A stretch of DNA of 64,000 nucleotides from Mucilaginibacter phenanthrenivorans. GTDB taxonomy: Bacteria; Bacteroidota; Bacteroidia; Sphingobacteriales; Sphingobacteriaceae. Each line of letters begins with the position of its first letter. Position 1 is the stretch's first letter. The DNA is taken from contig NZ_JAHVAP010000003.1 in the NCBI RefSeq assembly GCF_024721155.1, forward strand, positions 496,001-560,000, given 5' to 3'. Shown in pieces: positions 26,031 through 34,967 of this stretch. The notes under the pieces are model-generated. The model was not told the DNA's origin and did no database searches. It worked only from the letters and a program-made list of their open reading frames with translations. A program made the position numbers and the translations under genes.

Positions 26031-28019
26031 GTGAAAAATTGCTTTAATATTAAACAAACAGGGTTTTACCTCTTCTTTGGCGGCTTATTATTAGCATTCA
26101 TATTTGGGAAAGCGGATGCACAAAGCCTGAGTTTTGGCACACCGGTAAATATTTTACCGGCGGCAACCAGTAACAAAACGCCCTGCATCGCCTACTTTAA
26201 AGACAACTTTTTTGTAGCATGGATCGATAAAAAAGCGGGCAAAATTCATGTGGCTGATTTAGGCAAACAACCGTTAAAAGGTTCGGTAAGAAATGACGAT
26301 TTGATTGATAGCGCACAAAGCAATTTCGCGCCGATTTTTTGCGTCACTCCCAATCATCTTTATGTTTTATGGATAAACCATGATGGCGGGCTTAACTATG
26401 TGGTCAATACCAGCGACAACTGCTTTAAAAATAGTAAGGTTGATAGTCTTGAAATAACCGGCGCATCAATTGGACTGTCCTGCGCTGTGGTTGGTAACAA
26501 CATGTTAATTGCATCGCGTAGCGAAAGCAGGGATGTACTAATTTACACCGTAGCCGCTATTGGCACCGATGGATTGCTTACCGGCGGCGAAACCAAAGAT
26601 CTCTCATTTAAAAGCACCGATTATCCGGCGGTTGTAGCTTTGGCAGATTCAGTACGTTTAACCTGGCGTGGCAATAAAGACCAGGATATCTATTATGCCA
26701 ATGGTGATTTTAATGCTAACAAGTGGACAAAGGCGAAAAAGTTGAATGGGATTCAAAGCGGAACATCGCCCGCTGTTTTACATAATCAAAACTCAACTGC
26801 CGTTTTTTATATTTCGAGAGGGATTAAAAAAGACACCCGATTGTACTACACCATGGATAACGGTGACAGGAAAAATTTCAATATCCAGTTACCCGGGTAT
26901 TTGAATGTGCATAGTGCAGTTTCTATTTGTGTTGCTGATAAAAACAATTTTTATGTGGCCTATGCCGGCCCTGATGACAAAATATATCTTTCGGCATTTG
27001 TTAATTATAACCCGGCTAAATGGATGGAGCAAACACTTTTTCCGAAAAAGGCCAATTATAGCTTAAAAGATATTATTATGCCGGGCTCGCATGATGCCGG
27101 CATGTCGGTTTTGACGGCAACAGGCGGACAACAAAAAGGCACCATAAATGAATGTAACGTACTCACCCAAATTCAAAACATAAAAGGCCAGCTAAATTCC
27201 GGCATGCGAATGTTCGACCTGCGGATTGGCTTGTATAAGGATTCGCTATATGCAAAACACGCATCGTCCGATTGTATGGATGATGCGATCGGCGGGGGCT
27301 TCGGCGAAAAATTCAGCACCATCTTGCACGACCTTAAGGATTTCCTGAACACTAATAAGAAAGAAACAGTTGTTTTGTCGTTCAGTCATTTTTGTACTAA
27401 GGAAGCGTCGATGGCTAAGATTGCCCAATTTATTATAGACAGCCTGGGGAAAGAACACATCTACGCTAACGGCGGAAAAAAACTAAGCGATGTAACCCTT
27501 AATGAGCTTGCAGGCAAAGCGATAATGGTTTTTGAGGGCTACGCAACACCAGATAAGCTGATCGACTCCTGTACCATTGCTGCAACATCAAATAGCTTCA
27601 TTAATTTTAAACGGGAATATGCCGCTACCAACAACCTGGATAATTTAAAACTAAAGGAAAAGACGTTTTTTACAGGGATGGGCAGCCCATTAAAATATAA
27701 CGACCTGGTACGGCTTGACTGGCAACTAACCCAGGGTCACGACGAAGCCGCCATGGTTTGTAACAGCTTCCAGGATGAAAGCATCAATCCGCTTTTTAGC
27801 GGAGTAATGGCGTTAACCAGTGCAATCCGCAAACACCATAGCATCATTGATCTGGCAAAAATCGGTAACCAGTCTGTTTTGCTGGTCGTTAATGAATGGC
27901 TCGCAAACAAAACCATCAATAAGATCAATAAACCCAATGTCTTATATGTAGATGCCGCAGGTGCCTGGGCTACCGACTATTGTGTACAGCTGAATATGAA
28001 TGAATTGTATACAAAGTAA
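26031..28019 (+). CDS. Secreted PI-PLC X-domain protein with N-terminal propeller-like region
   Basis: This 662-aa protein starts with GTG and has a signal peptide (FGGLLLAFIFGKADAQS). The first ~320 residues contain repeated sialidase/propeller-like strands (FFVAWIDKKAGKIHV, LYVLWINHDGG, VRLTWRGNKD). From ~340 it has a phosphatidylinositol-specific phospholipase C X domain: PGSHDAGM (catalytic His near 353), MFDLRIG and YAKHASS (second His near 408). Bacterial PI-PLCs cut inositol phosphodiesters (PI, GPI). It overlaps nothing; its stop lies 7 bp from the convergent egtD stop. Confidence 0.8.
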   Translation: MKNCFNIKQTGFYLFFGGLLLAFIFGKADAQSLSFGTPVNILPAATSNKTPCIAYFKDNFFVAWIDKKAGKIHVADLGKQPLKGSVRNDDLIDSAQSNFAPIFCVTPNHLYVLWINHDGGLNYVVNTSDNCFKNSKVDSLEITGASIGLSCAVVGNNMLIASRSESRDVLIYTVAAIGTDGLLTGGETKDLSFKSTDYPAVVALADSVRLTWRGNKDQDIYYANGDFNANKWTKAKKLNGIQSGTSPAVLHNQNSTAVFYISRGIKKDTRLYYTMDNGDRKNFNIQLPGYLNVHSAVSICVADKNNFYVAYAGPDDKIYLSAFVNYNPAKWMEQTLFPKKANYSLKDIIMPGSHDAGMSVLTATGGQQKGTINECNVLTQIQNIKGQLNSGMRMFDLRIGLYKDSLYAKHASSDCMDDAIGGGFGEKFSTILHDLKDFLNTNKKETVVLSFSHFCTKEASMAKIAQFIIDSLGKEHIYANGGKKLSDVTLNELAGKAIMVFEGYATPDKLIDSCTIAATSNSFINFKREYAATNNLDNLKLKEKTFFTGMGSPLKYNDLVRLDWQLTQGHDEAAMVCNSFQDESINPLFSGVMALTSAIRKHHSIIDLAKIGNQSVLLVVNEWLANKTINKINKPNVLYVDAAGAWATDYCVQLNMNELYTK

Positions 28020-28026
28020 ATTACGC

Positions 28027-29028
28027 TCACTCCGCTACCCAAATGGCATCCGTAAACCAGTGTTTGCTGTCAAAAAAGTGGTCAACCGGTTTAAAGGAAG
28101 CCTTTGTGGCCATATCATTAATTTGCTGAACGGTGAATTTTTGGGAAATCTCCATAAAAATATATTCGTCCTTTTCAAAATGAATGGTTTCCATTCCGTT
28201 AATGTTTACATCCTGTTCAATAAGGCTTACTAAATAGCTTTTGCAGGCACCGGTCTCCGGGTCGTACGTCGGATAGTGTTCGAACTTGTCGATATTAAAA
28301 TCAGCATTCAGTTCACGATTTATGCGCTCCAGTAAATTAAGATTAAAGCGCCTGGTAATGCCCTCCTTATCATTATAGGCAGCCAAAACTGTCGCCGGGT
28401 TCTTTTTTAGGTCGACGCCGATCAACAGCATATCGCCAGGCGATAAATGGCTGCGCACATCGGCACAAAATTGTGCGGCTTCGTCAACTGGCATATTGCC
28501 TACGTTTGAGCCCAAAAACATTACCACCTTGCGTTTATTGGAAATAGCAGAAGCCTTGGTAAGCATATCGAAATACTCGCCATTAAGGCCGGTAATTTGC
28601 AAGCCGGGCAATGTTACGGGCAATGTGATGTTAAGATATGAGATTACGTTTGATGAAATATCTATAGGCAAATAGCTGAAGTCCGCATTGTTCTCCAACA
28701 GATATTTCAGCAGATAAGTAGATTTAGTTGCGTCACCGGCACCCAGTTCTATTAGGTCGAACGCATCGCCCTCGCCAATGATGGCGTTGCAGATCTCGGC
28801 GGTTTTTTCAGAGAAGATCTCCAGCTCGCAATTGGTTGGGTAGTACTCTTCGCAGTTCATAAGGTCCTGGAAAAGCTTATCGCCAACGGCATCATAAAAA
28901 TACATCGAGCTTAAATACTTAGGGCTTGCGTTCAGTCCGCAGCTTACATCGTAATAAAACTTGCCTGTTCTGCAATTTGAAAATATGCCCATTTTTTCTT
29001 CTGCTGGTGCTGTTTCAGTGTTTTTCAT
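28027..29028 (-). CDS. egtD: L-histidine N-alpha-methyltransferase, ergothioneine pathway
   Basis: This 333-aa SAM-dependent methyltransferase is of the EgtD (DUF2260) type, with YFYDAVGDKLFQDLM...EEYYPTNCE, LIELGAGDATKS (SAM-binding glycine loop) and FLGSNVGNM. EgtD trimethylates histidine to hercynine. The frame extends to a GTG at 29103; the ATG at 29028 gives family-like length and is preferred. It is the last gene of a minus-strand operon, immediately after egtB. Confidence 0.85.
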   Translation of the reverse strand: MKNTETAPAEEKMGIFSNCRTGKFYYDVSCGLNASPKYLSSMYFYDAVGDKLFQDLMNCEEYYPTNCELEIFSEKTAEICNAIIGEGDAFDLIELGAGDATKSTYLLKYLLENNADFSYLPIDISSNVISYLNITLPVTLPGLQITGLNGEYFDMLTKASAISNKRKVVMFLGSNVGNMPVDEAAQFCADVRSHLSPGDMLLIGVDLKKNPATVLAAYNDKEGITRRFNLNLLERINRELNADFNIDKFEHYPTYDPETGACKSYLVSLIEQDVNINGMETIHFEKDEYIFMEISQKFTVQQINDMATKASFKPVDHFFDSKHWFTDAIWVAE

Positions 29029-29124
29029 CGGTAGTGCTTGTTTTTCATTGGCGATGAAGTTATCATGAGTGTTTTGATTTAAGTCCACTCGTGATGAATT
29101 CACCTATAGTAAAGTAGGTATGTA

Positions 29125-30276
29125 TTACTTAGCCAGCCTTATGCCGGTAAATTGCCATCGTAAATTGGTTTGAAAAAAGTTTCTATAAGTTATGCGGCTA
29201 TGCCCCGGCGATGTAACTTCCGATGCGCCCCGCAATACTTTTTGATTCACCATAAATTTGCCGTTATACTCCCCAATTGCGCCGGGTGCCTTGGCAAATC
29301 CCGGGTAGGGCAGGTAGGAGCTTTCGGTCCATTCCCAGCTTTTGCCCCAGCTAAATTGCGTTGCTGCAGCTTCCCATTCAAATTCAGTAGGTAACCGCAA
29401 ACCTTTCCACGCTGCGTAGGCGTAGGCTTCAAAGTAGCTGATGTGACAAACCGGCTCCTTTAAACTCAATGGTTCCAAGCCATGGAAGGTATAATGGTGC
29501 CATTGCTCGTCAATATTGTGCCAGTAAAGCGGCGCCTCCACCTTATTGGTTTTTACCCAATCCCAACCCTCGGCGTGCCAGTGACGGAAATCGTGATAGC
29601 CACCGCTGTTTATGAATTCAAGATACTCACCGTTGGTAACCAAATTCGGGCTAATCTCAAATTCATTCAGGTAAACTTTATGCGGGTTCAACTCGTTATC
29701 AAAGCAAAAGCCCTCGCCTTTAAAACCTATTTCATAGATCCCTTCCGGCAGCTTTATAAATTCCCCGCTTTCAACCCAATCCACTTTTGGTGAAACATAG
29801 TCGTGAGAATAAGCCGGGAAAAGCGGGTTATGCCCCAAAATGAATTTGATATCGGTATACAATAGCTCCTGGTGCTGCTCCTCGTGGTTAAAGCCCAGTA
29901 TCAGCAACTCTTTCACATCCTCCCCCGGCTCCTCGCATAAAAACTTAGCCATGGCATCATCAACATACTTACGATAGGCATAGATCTCGGCCACAGTTGG
30001 GCGACTTAAGTTGCCCCTGTCAGTACGAATAACGCGGTTGCCTACTGTTTCATAGTAGCTATTGAAAACGTAGTTGTAGTCGGGATTGTATTCCTGGTAG
30101 CCCATAAAATAGGGCTTTAGGATAAAGGTTTCAAAAAACCAGGTAACATGGCCAATGTGCCATTTTGGTGGACTAACATCAACCACGGGCTGAACCACAT
30201 AGTCCTCGGTCTGCAAGGGCCAGCATATTTCCTCCGTTCGTTTACGAACTTTTATGTAACAGTCGGCGATGTCCAT
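29125..30276 (-). CDS. egtB: EgtB-type sulfoxide synthase
   Basis: This 383-aa protein has an N-terminal DinB-like bundle with iron ligands (HIGH at 40-43, HEEQH at 131-135) and a C-terminal formylglycine-generating-enzyme (SUMF1) domain (PEGIYEIGFKGEGFCFDNE, LRLPTEFEWEAAA, VLRGASEVT). EgtB joins hercynine to a thiol (gamma-Glu-Cys or cysteine) with oxygen, forming the C-S bond of ergothioneine. No EgtA or EgtC is next to it, which suggests the variant using cysteine directly, as in fungal-type or some bacterial pathways. Its start lies 4 bp after the permease stop. Confidence 0.85.
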   Translation of the reverse strand: MDIADCYIKVRKRTEEICWPLQTEDYVVQPVVDVSPPKWHIGHVTWFFETFILKPYFMGYQEYNPDYNYVFNSYYETVGNRVIRTDRGNLSRPTVAEIYAYRKYVDDAMAKFLCEEPGEDVKELLILGFNHEEQHQELLYTDIKFILGHNPLFPAYSHDYVSPKVDWVESGEFIKLPEGIYEIGFKGEGFCFDNELNPHKVYLNEFEISPNLVTNGEYLEFINSGGYHDFRHWHAEGWDWVKTNKVEAPLYWHNIDEQWHHYTFHGLEPLSLKEPVCHISYFEAYAYAAWKGLRLPTEFEWEAAATQFSWGKSWEWTESSYLPYPGFAKAPGAIGEYNGKFMVNQKVLRGASEVTSPGHSRITYRNFFQTNLRWQFTGIRLAK

Positions 30277-30280
30277 TAAA

Positions 30281-31852
30281 TTATTTGCTTTCTAAATATC
30301 GTTTAAGGTTAGAAATTGTTTTAATATTTAAGTCTTTTGCCTGTTTCCTTCTCATCATTATTGCATAAGCATTATTAAACCCAATCGGCTTTAGCCACTT
30401 TATGCTATACTTTGACTCAAATTCCTTTTGTACATAATTATAAGTTTCATCTTTACTATGCGTTAATGAATCAATTGTTTTTGGCGATGGCTGCAAAATC
30501 GCCAGCAAACCGGTTCCGGTATATTCCGGGTAAAAATCAATCTGGTTATTGGTTAGCGCATCAAAACAAATTTTTGTGCCGCCCAACCCTGTTTTTGTGC
30601 TCGCATCATAATCAGTATAGCCTTTTATCAGCATGCTGTACATGCTTGCCAAAATATATTGCTCGCCAAAAATCTTCGAGCCGATGCGTACAGTTCCTGC
30701 ATTGCCGTTGCGGGCAGGTTTATATAATTTATTAGCCTCCAAAAAGTCCTTCGCTACTCTCTCCGGGCTTTGGTGAAGATAGTCGGTCCGGTAATTAAGT
30801 GCGGTCATGATGCTGTCATTAATTTTGCCGGAAAGTAAATTTAGTGTCACTTCTAGCTCCGGGAACTTTTTCAAAGCATCCTCACGAACGATCGGTGCAG
30901 CATAATAAGGTGGGAAGATAAATTTGTCATCATCCAAAACCACTAAATCATATGCCTTTAACCTGCCATCGGTGGAGTAGCCGCTGATCACATCCAGCTG
31001 CTTTTCATAAGCGGCTTTGTACATTACCGCATCGTTTATAACCAGTGTTTGTATCTTTAAGCCATACTTGCCGATGAGGCCAAGATTACCGTCCTGCCGT
31101 CCCATAAACTCAGGTGTAAATCCGGCTTTTAATTTACTGCCATAAGCAGATGGAAGAAGATAGAAGGAAGAAAGCAAAATTAGGAGCAGTGGCAAGACAA
31201 CAGTAGCGGTTTTTAGTTTTTTTATATTAAGCTTTTGCAATCGCGACAGCAAAAAATCAAAAACAATAGCCAGCAAGGCTGCGGGGATAGCTCCCGCCAG
31301 GATCATGTTAGTATTGTTAAGGGAGATACCGCCAAAAATAAACTCGCCCAAACCACCGGCAGCGATATACGAAGCAAGCGTAGCCACACCAACCGTTATT
31401 ACCGTAGCCGTGCGAATGCCGGCAAATATTACAGGCATCGCCAGTGGTAATTCTACCTTAAATAACACCTGCCATTTGCTCATGCCCATAGCCGTGGCAG
31501 CTTCTTTTACCGCGGGGTCGACACCCGTTATCCCGGTAAACGTGTTACGAATAATTGGCAGCAAAGCATATAATAGTAATGCCACAATAGCCGGCTTTGC
31601 ACCAATGCCCAGCAGGGGGATCATAAAGCCTAAAAGCGCTATGCTCGGCACCGTTTGCAGTATCCCGGCAACGCCTAGTACAGCGCCGGAGAATTGCTTT
31701 TTCCGCGTGATAAAAATGCCAAGTGGCAAGCCAATCAGCACCGCAATAAACAGCGATATAAACGTCAACCCGATGTGCTGCAGGGTTTGCGTAAGCAGCT
31801 TATCGCTTTGTTGCTGCATAAATTCCCATAAAGTTTGCTGGTGCTCATTCAT
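30281..31852 (-). CDS. ABC permease fused to circularly permuted OpuC/EgtU-type binding domain
   Basis: This 523-aa protein has an OpuCB/EgtU-like permease (residues 1-210; EAATAMGMSKWQVLFKVELPLAMP coupling loop, AAGGLGEFIFGG), a sixth TM (about 214-235) and a betaine-type binding domain. The binding domain is out of order: GFTPEFMGRQDG...YSTDGR...FPPYYAAP...VAKDFLE (244-372) normally follows, but here precedes, TVRIGSKIFGEQ...DFYPEYTGTG...GFNNAYA...TISNLK (387-517). It overlaps the ATPase by 8 bp and is followed 4 bp later by egtB. Import of ergothioneine, hercynine or a betaine is likely. Confidence 0.85.
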   Translation of the reverse strand: MNEHQQTLWEFMQQQSDKLLTQTLQHIGLTFISLFIAVLIGLPLGIFITRKKQFSGAVLGVAGILQTVPSIALLGFMIPLLGIGAKPAIVALLLYALLPIIRNTFTGITGVDPAVKEAATAMGMSKWQVLFKVELPLAMPVIFAGIRTATVITVGVATLASYIAAGGLGEFIFGGISLNNTNMILAGAIPAALLAIVFDFLLSRLQKLNIKKLKTATVVLPLLLILLSSFYLLPSAYGSKLKAGFTPEFMGRQDGNLGLIGKYGLKIQTLVINDAVMYKAAYEKQLDVISGYSTDGRLKAYDLVVLDDDKFIFPPYYAAPIVREDALKKFPELEVTLNLLSGKINDSIMTALNYRTDYLHQSPERVAKDFLEANKLYKPARNGNAGTVRIGSKIFGEQYILASMYSMLIKGYTDYDASTKTGLGGTKICFDALTNNQIDFYPEYTGTGLLAILQPSPKTIDSLTHSKDETYNYVQKEFESKYSIKWLKPIGFNNAYAIMMRRKQAKDLNIKTISNLKRYLESK

Positions 31853-32819
31853 GGGTTTGTTGTTTTTTATATTGATAAAAGGCCGACATCAACTCTTCAA
31901 AATTCGCCGTCCAGCTTTCATTATTCTCTTTATCGATGATATTCAGTTCATCTACTCCATCAAATTTAAAATGCTCCAAAGCACTCCAAAAGCTAACATC
32001 AGCAGAAATGCTAATCCCCTTTTTTACCGCTTCTTTTTTTACTCCCCCTTTAGGGGGCCGGGGGGCTTGAGCCAATTTGATAGTTTTAAATTCCAGCTGC
32101 AATTTCTGTTCCTGAAGAAACCCTCTTACAAAACTGTTTTTGGGATTAAACAGCAAGTCGGCAGGTGTGCCATCCTGCACAATTTTTCCCTGATCCATCA
32201 GGCAGATATGATCACCAAGCTCAAAGGCTTCCTGCACATCGTGGGTAACCATAATGATGGTTTTTCTTTTCAATTCATCAAGCGCCTTAAATTCAGCATG
32301 AATCTTTGAGCGGGTAACGTTGTCCAGCGCCCCAAAGGGTTCGTCCATCAACAGCACCGCCGGATCAGCCACCAAAGCCCTCGCCAGGCCAATACGCTGC
32401 TGCTGCCCGCCACTTAGCTCATTCGGATAAACATTGAGATAATCTTTTGTGAGGTGCAACTTTTCCATGAGTTCATCAACCCGCTTTTCTATGCGTTTCT
32501 TATCCCATTTTAACAATTGCGGAACAATAGCAATATTTTCAGCTACTGTATAATGGGGGAACAGGCCATTATTTTGCAGCACATAGCCAATGCCTCGCCT
32601 CAGGATCTCCGATGATTGCTCAAGGATATTTTTGCCGTCGATAAAGATCTTACCCGCAGTTGGCTCTATCAGCCGGTTGATCATTTTCAGCGTAGTAGTT
32701 TTACCGCAGCCACTGGTGCCCAAAATAATAAGGTTCTCATGCTCCGCCACTTCGAAAGAGATTTCGTCGACAGCCTTTACCTTGCCGAAATGTTTGCTTA
32801 GCCTTTGAACCTTTATCAT
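31845..32819 (-). CDS. OpuCA/EgtV-like ABC transporter ATPase
   Basis: This 324-aa ABC ATPase of the quaternary-amine transporter type has Walker A GTSGCGKTT, signature LSGGQQQR, Walker B LLMDEPFGALD and the H-loop MVTHD. A ~75-residue C-terminal extension replaces the CBS domains of OpuCA. It powers the adjacent permease/binding protein, with which it overlaps by 8 bp. Membership in an operon with egtB and egtD suggests import of ergothioneine or a related trimethylammonium compound rather than osmoprotection. Confidence 0.9.
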   Translation of the reverse strand: MIKVQRLSKHFGKVKAVDEISFEVAEHENLIILGTSGCGKTTTLKMINRLIEPTAGKIFIDGKNILEQSSEILRRGIGYVLQNNGLFPHYTVAENIAIVPQLLKWDKKRIEKRVDELMEKLHLTKDYLNVYPNELSGGQQQRIGLARALVADPAVLLMDEPFGALDNVTRSKIHAEFKALDELKRKTIIMVTHDVQEAFELGDHICLMDQGKIVQDGTPADLLFNPKNSFVRGFLQEQKLQLEFKTIKLAQAPRPPKGGVKKEAVKKGISISADVSFWSALEHFKFDGVDELNIIDKENNESWTANFEELMSAFYQYKKQQTHE

Positions 32820-32825
32820 CGCTGC

Positions 32826-34211
32826 TTAATCTTCCAGGCTCATGAAAAGGTTATTTAACGACTCTGAATAAAGCGGGTGAGCGAAAACGCAATAACGGAT
32901 CCTGTCGTAAGTGATATCACCCATCATCGCCATTTGCAGCACGGTCATAATCTCGCCGCCTTCAGGCCCTAAAACCGTTGCCCCAAGAATTTTTTTAGTA
33001 TCCGGATCAACAATGGCCTTCATAAATCCACGGGTATCGCCGGTTTCAATGGCACGCGCAACGTAGGTCATAGGCAATTTGGCCACTTTATATTTGATGC
33101 CCCGCTTCTTCGCTTCGGTTTCACTAATCCCGACATGGCCTAATTGCGGATCGGTAAACATACAATAGGGAACCGGGCGATCTTTGATCGAAAGCTCTTG
33201 CTTCTGTATCAAATTGCGGTATACAATGGTATAGTCGTTATAGCTGATGTGCGTAAATGCCGGGCCGGGCTTTACATCACCCAAAGCATAAATGCCCTTT
33301 ACATTGGTTTCCAGCTTATCGTTCACGGTGATAAAACCTTTTTCATCTACCTTTACACCCGTTGAATCAAGATTTAAAGCCCTTGATTGCGGTGTACGTC
33401 CAACAGCCATCAGCACATGCGAACATTTGATTTTTTCTTCTTTACCGTTTTTTGTAAGAGTGATGTTAATCTTTCCGCCGGTCTTCTTTTTAAATTTAGT
33501 GGTAATTGCGTTGGTATGGATAGTGATATTTTCTGCTTCCAGAATTTTCGTCAATTCCTGAGAAACATCTTCATCCTCTCTCGAAACTATCCTGCCCGAT
33601 TTTTCAATTACCGTAACCTTACTGCCAAAGCGACGGAACATTTGCCCAAACTCCAGCCCGATATAATTGCCGCCCACTACCACCAAATGCTCAGGAATTT
33701 CGTTCAATTCCATAATGGATGTAGAATCCAAATAACCAATCTCATCTATTCCCTCAATTTCGGGGATGAAGGGTTTGGCGCCCGTATTAATGAAGATCAG
33801 ATCTGCTTTTAATTCCTTTTCCCGTCCGCTGTTCATTTTTACGGTGATGGTTTTATCGGCAGTAAAGGAGGCTTCGCCAAAAAGCAGGTCGAGGTTTTGG
33901 GTTTTCTCAAGACCTTTCTGGCCGCCCTCGCGAAATTTGTGAACAATATCGTCCTTTCGCTTTTTGATCTTAGGCAGATCGACCGAAAAGCTTTTTATCT
34001 TAACGCCCAATGGCCCGCCATTAGCAGCCATATATGCCATTTTAGCTGATGCAACCATGGTTTTTGTAGGCGTGCATCCGTCGTTAACGCAGGTGCCGCC
34101 AACCCAGCGTTTTTCAATTACGGCTGTTTTTTTGCCGGCCTCCGCCAGTTTTTTTGCTAACGGTCCGCCGGCCTGGCCCGCGCCAATTATAATTGCATCG
34201 TATTGCTTCAT
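32826..34211 (-). CDS. Flavoprotein disulfide reductase (mercuric/dihydrolipoyl reductase-like)
   Basis: This 461-aa class I pyridine nucleotide-disulfide oxidoreductase has FAD motif GAGQAG (10-15) and redox pair Cys41/Cys46 in GGTCVNDGCTPTK. It also has the NAD(P)H motif VVVGGNYIGLEFG, the second FAD motif YALGDVKPGPAFTH and a C-terminal FAHPLYSES carrying the active-site histidine. The redox loop differs from the GGTCLNVGCIPSK of lipoamide dehydrogenase and matches the 'mercuric reductase-like' Bacteroidota group; no MerA-type extra cysteine pair or HMA domain is present. Its place in the egt operon suggests reduction of a thiol or disulfide related to ergothioneine (inference). Confidence 0.85.
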   Translation of the reverse strand: MKQYDAIIIGAGQAGGPLAKKLAEAGKKTAVIEKRWVGGTCVNDGCTPTKTMVASAKMAYMAANGGPLGVKIKSFSVDLPKIKKRKDDIVHKFREGGQKGLEKTQNLDLLFGEASFTADKTITVKMNSGREKELKADLIFINTGAKPFIPEIEGIDEIGYLDSTSIMELNEIPEHLVVVGGNYIGLEFGQMFRRFGSKVTVIEKSGRIVSREDEDVSQELTKILEAENITIHTNAITTKFKKKTGGKINITLTKNGKEEKIKCSHVLMAVGRTPQSRALNLDSTGVKVDEKGFITVNDKLETNVKGIYALGDVKPGPAFTHISYNDYTIVYRNLIQKQELSIKDRPVPYCMFTDPQLGHVGISETEAKKRGIKYKVAKLPMTYVARAIETGDTRGFMKAIVDPDTKKILGATVLGPEGGEIMTVLQMAMMGDITYDRIRYCVFAHPLYSESLNNLFMSLED

Positions 34212-34215
34212 GCGT

Positions 34216-34497
34216 CTATTCTGTTACTTTCACTCCCTTCCAAAACGCGACGTGGCCGGTTATGTTTGCGGCGGCAGGTTTTGGTTCGGGGTAATACCAG
34301 GCGGCATCCGGGTTATGCATACCGTCCACATCCAGGCTATAATAAGAAGCCAGGCCCTTCCAGGGGCAAGTGGTGTGTGTTGGCGATGGCTTCAGGTACT
34401 CAGCCTTAACGCTTTCGATAGGAAAATAGTGATTATTTTCAACCACAACGGTATCATTGCTTTCAGCAATTACCTGGTTATTCCATGTAGCTTTCAT
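34216..34497 (-). CDS. DUF427 domain protein
   Basis: This 93-aa protein is a single DUF427 domain with its landmarks MKATWNNQVIAES, VENNHYFP, CPWKGLASYYSL and PDAAWYYPEP. DUF427 is a small beta fold of unknown role, common in bacteria and fungi. The frame is open to 34608, but the ATG at 34497 is the family start. It is the first gene of the six-gene minus-strand operon, 4 bp ahead of the flavoprotein gene. Confidence 0.85.
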   Translation of the reverse strand: MKATWNNQVIAESNDTVVVENNHYFPIESVKAEYLKPSPTHTTCPWKGLASYYSLDVDGMHNPDAAWYYPEPKPAAANITGHVAFWKGVKVTE

Positions 34498-34791
34498 ATT
34501 GGTGGATTGTAATTTAGCATAAAGATAAGTGGTTAATTGGATTTTTAGTTGGGTGAAGTCGGAAAAGTCAGTAAAGTCCGAAAGATGGGAAAGTACACAA
34601 GCCAGCAAATTACTGCGGCAAAGTCACGTTTTCTACTCAAAATGCTGCTTCTTTCGGACTTTTCGGACGCTCAGACTTTCCGAGTAAAATTTTTTGAAAA
34701 AAATATTTTTAATTTATCGATAAACGTATATCTTTGCAATCCCAAAATGAGGGATAATATATCTCAAAGCTTTGGAAAAAAGCCTTAAAAA
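34498..34791. repeat. Intergenic region with 'aagtccgaaag' palindromic repeat
   Basis: About 34552-34682 holds a dispersed repeat: a 23-base word at 34565-34587 identical to 8827-8849, and complementary words (ctttcggacttttcgg) at 34650-34680 that allow a large imperfect hairpin. A tRNA promoter box follows at 34729. Confidence 0.7.
34729..34736 (+). promoter_or_regulatory. -7 box (TATCTTTG) for tRNA-Glu
   Basis: TATCTTTG is an exact TAnnTTTG match 55 bp before the tRNA. No -33 element at normal spacing is clear. Confidence 0.5.
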
Positions 34792-34863
34792 GGCCCGTTC
34801 GTCTAGGGGTTAGGACGTTAGATTTTCATTCTAGAAACAGGGGTTCGATTCCCCTACGGGCTA
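34792..34863 (+). tRNA. tRNA-Glu (anticodon TTC)
   Basis: The cloverleaf is readable: acceptor ggcccgt pairs with acgggct (one G-U), the anticodon loop is TTTTCAT with anticodon TTC, and the T arm is aggggTTCGATTcccct. The discriminator A is followed by CTA, so CCA is not encoded. An intrinsic terminator begins 3 bases later. The gene anchors the accessory region to the right. Confidence 0.95.
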
Positions 34864-34967
34864 CTAAGCCGCTTTACGAAAGTAGAGCGGCTTTTTGTTT
34901 ACGGGTATATCGCATGTGTGGACACCCGCAATTATTTTTAGTTAAGCGTGAGCGCTTAGCCGGGCGG
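34854..34967. repeat. tRNA-3'-end repeat, copy C1 (native)
   Basis: It covers the last bases of the tRNA (ctacgggctac), the terminator hairpin and a distal palindromic tail with gtgtggacacccgc and taagcgtgagcgctta. Copy C2 (35837-35950) has the same length, and its first 44 bases match at 40 positions. Confidence 0.85.
34866..34896 (+). terminator. Intrinsic terminator of tRNA-Glu (hairpin C1)
   Basis: A 12-bp stem (aagccgctttac / gtagagcggctt, one wobble pair) is closed by a GAAA tetraloop and followed by Ts. The same hairpin recurs at 35850, 42449, 45854 and 47812. Confidence 0.9.
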
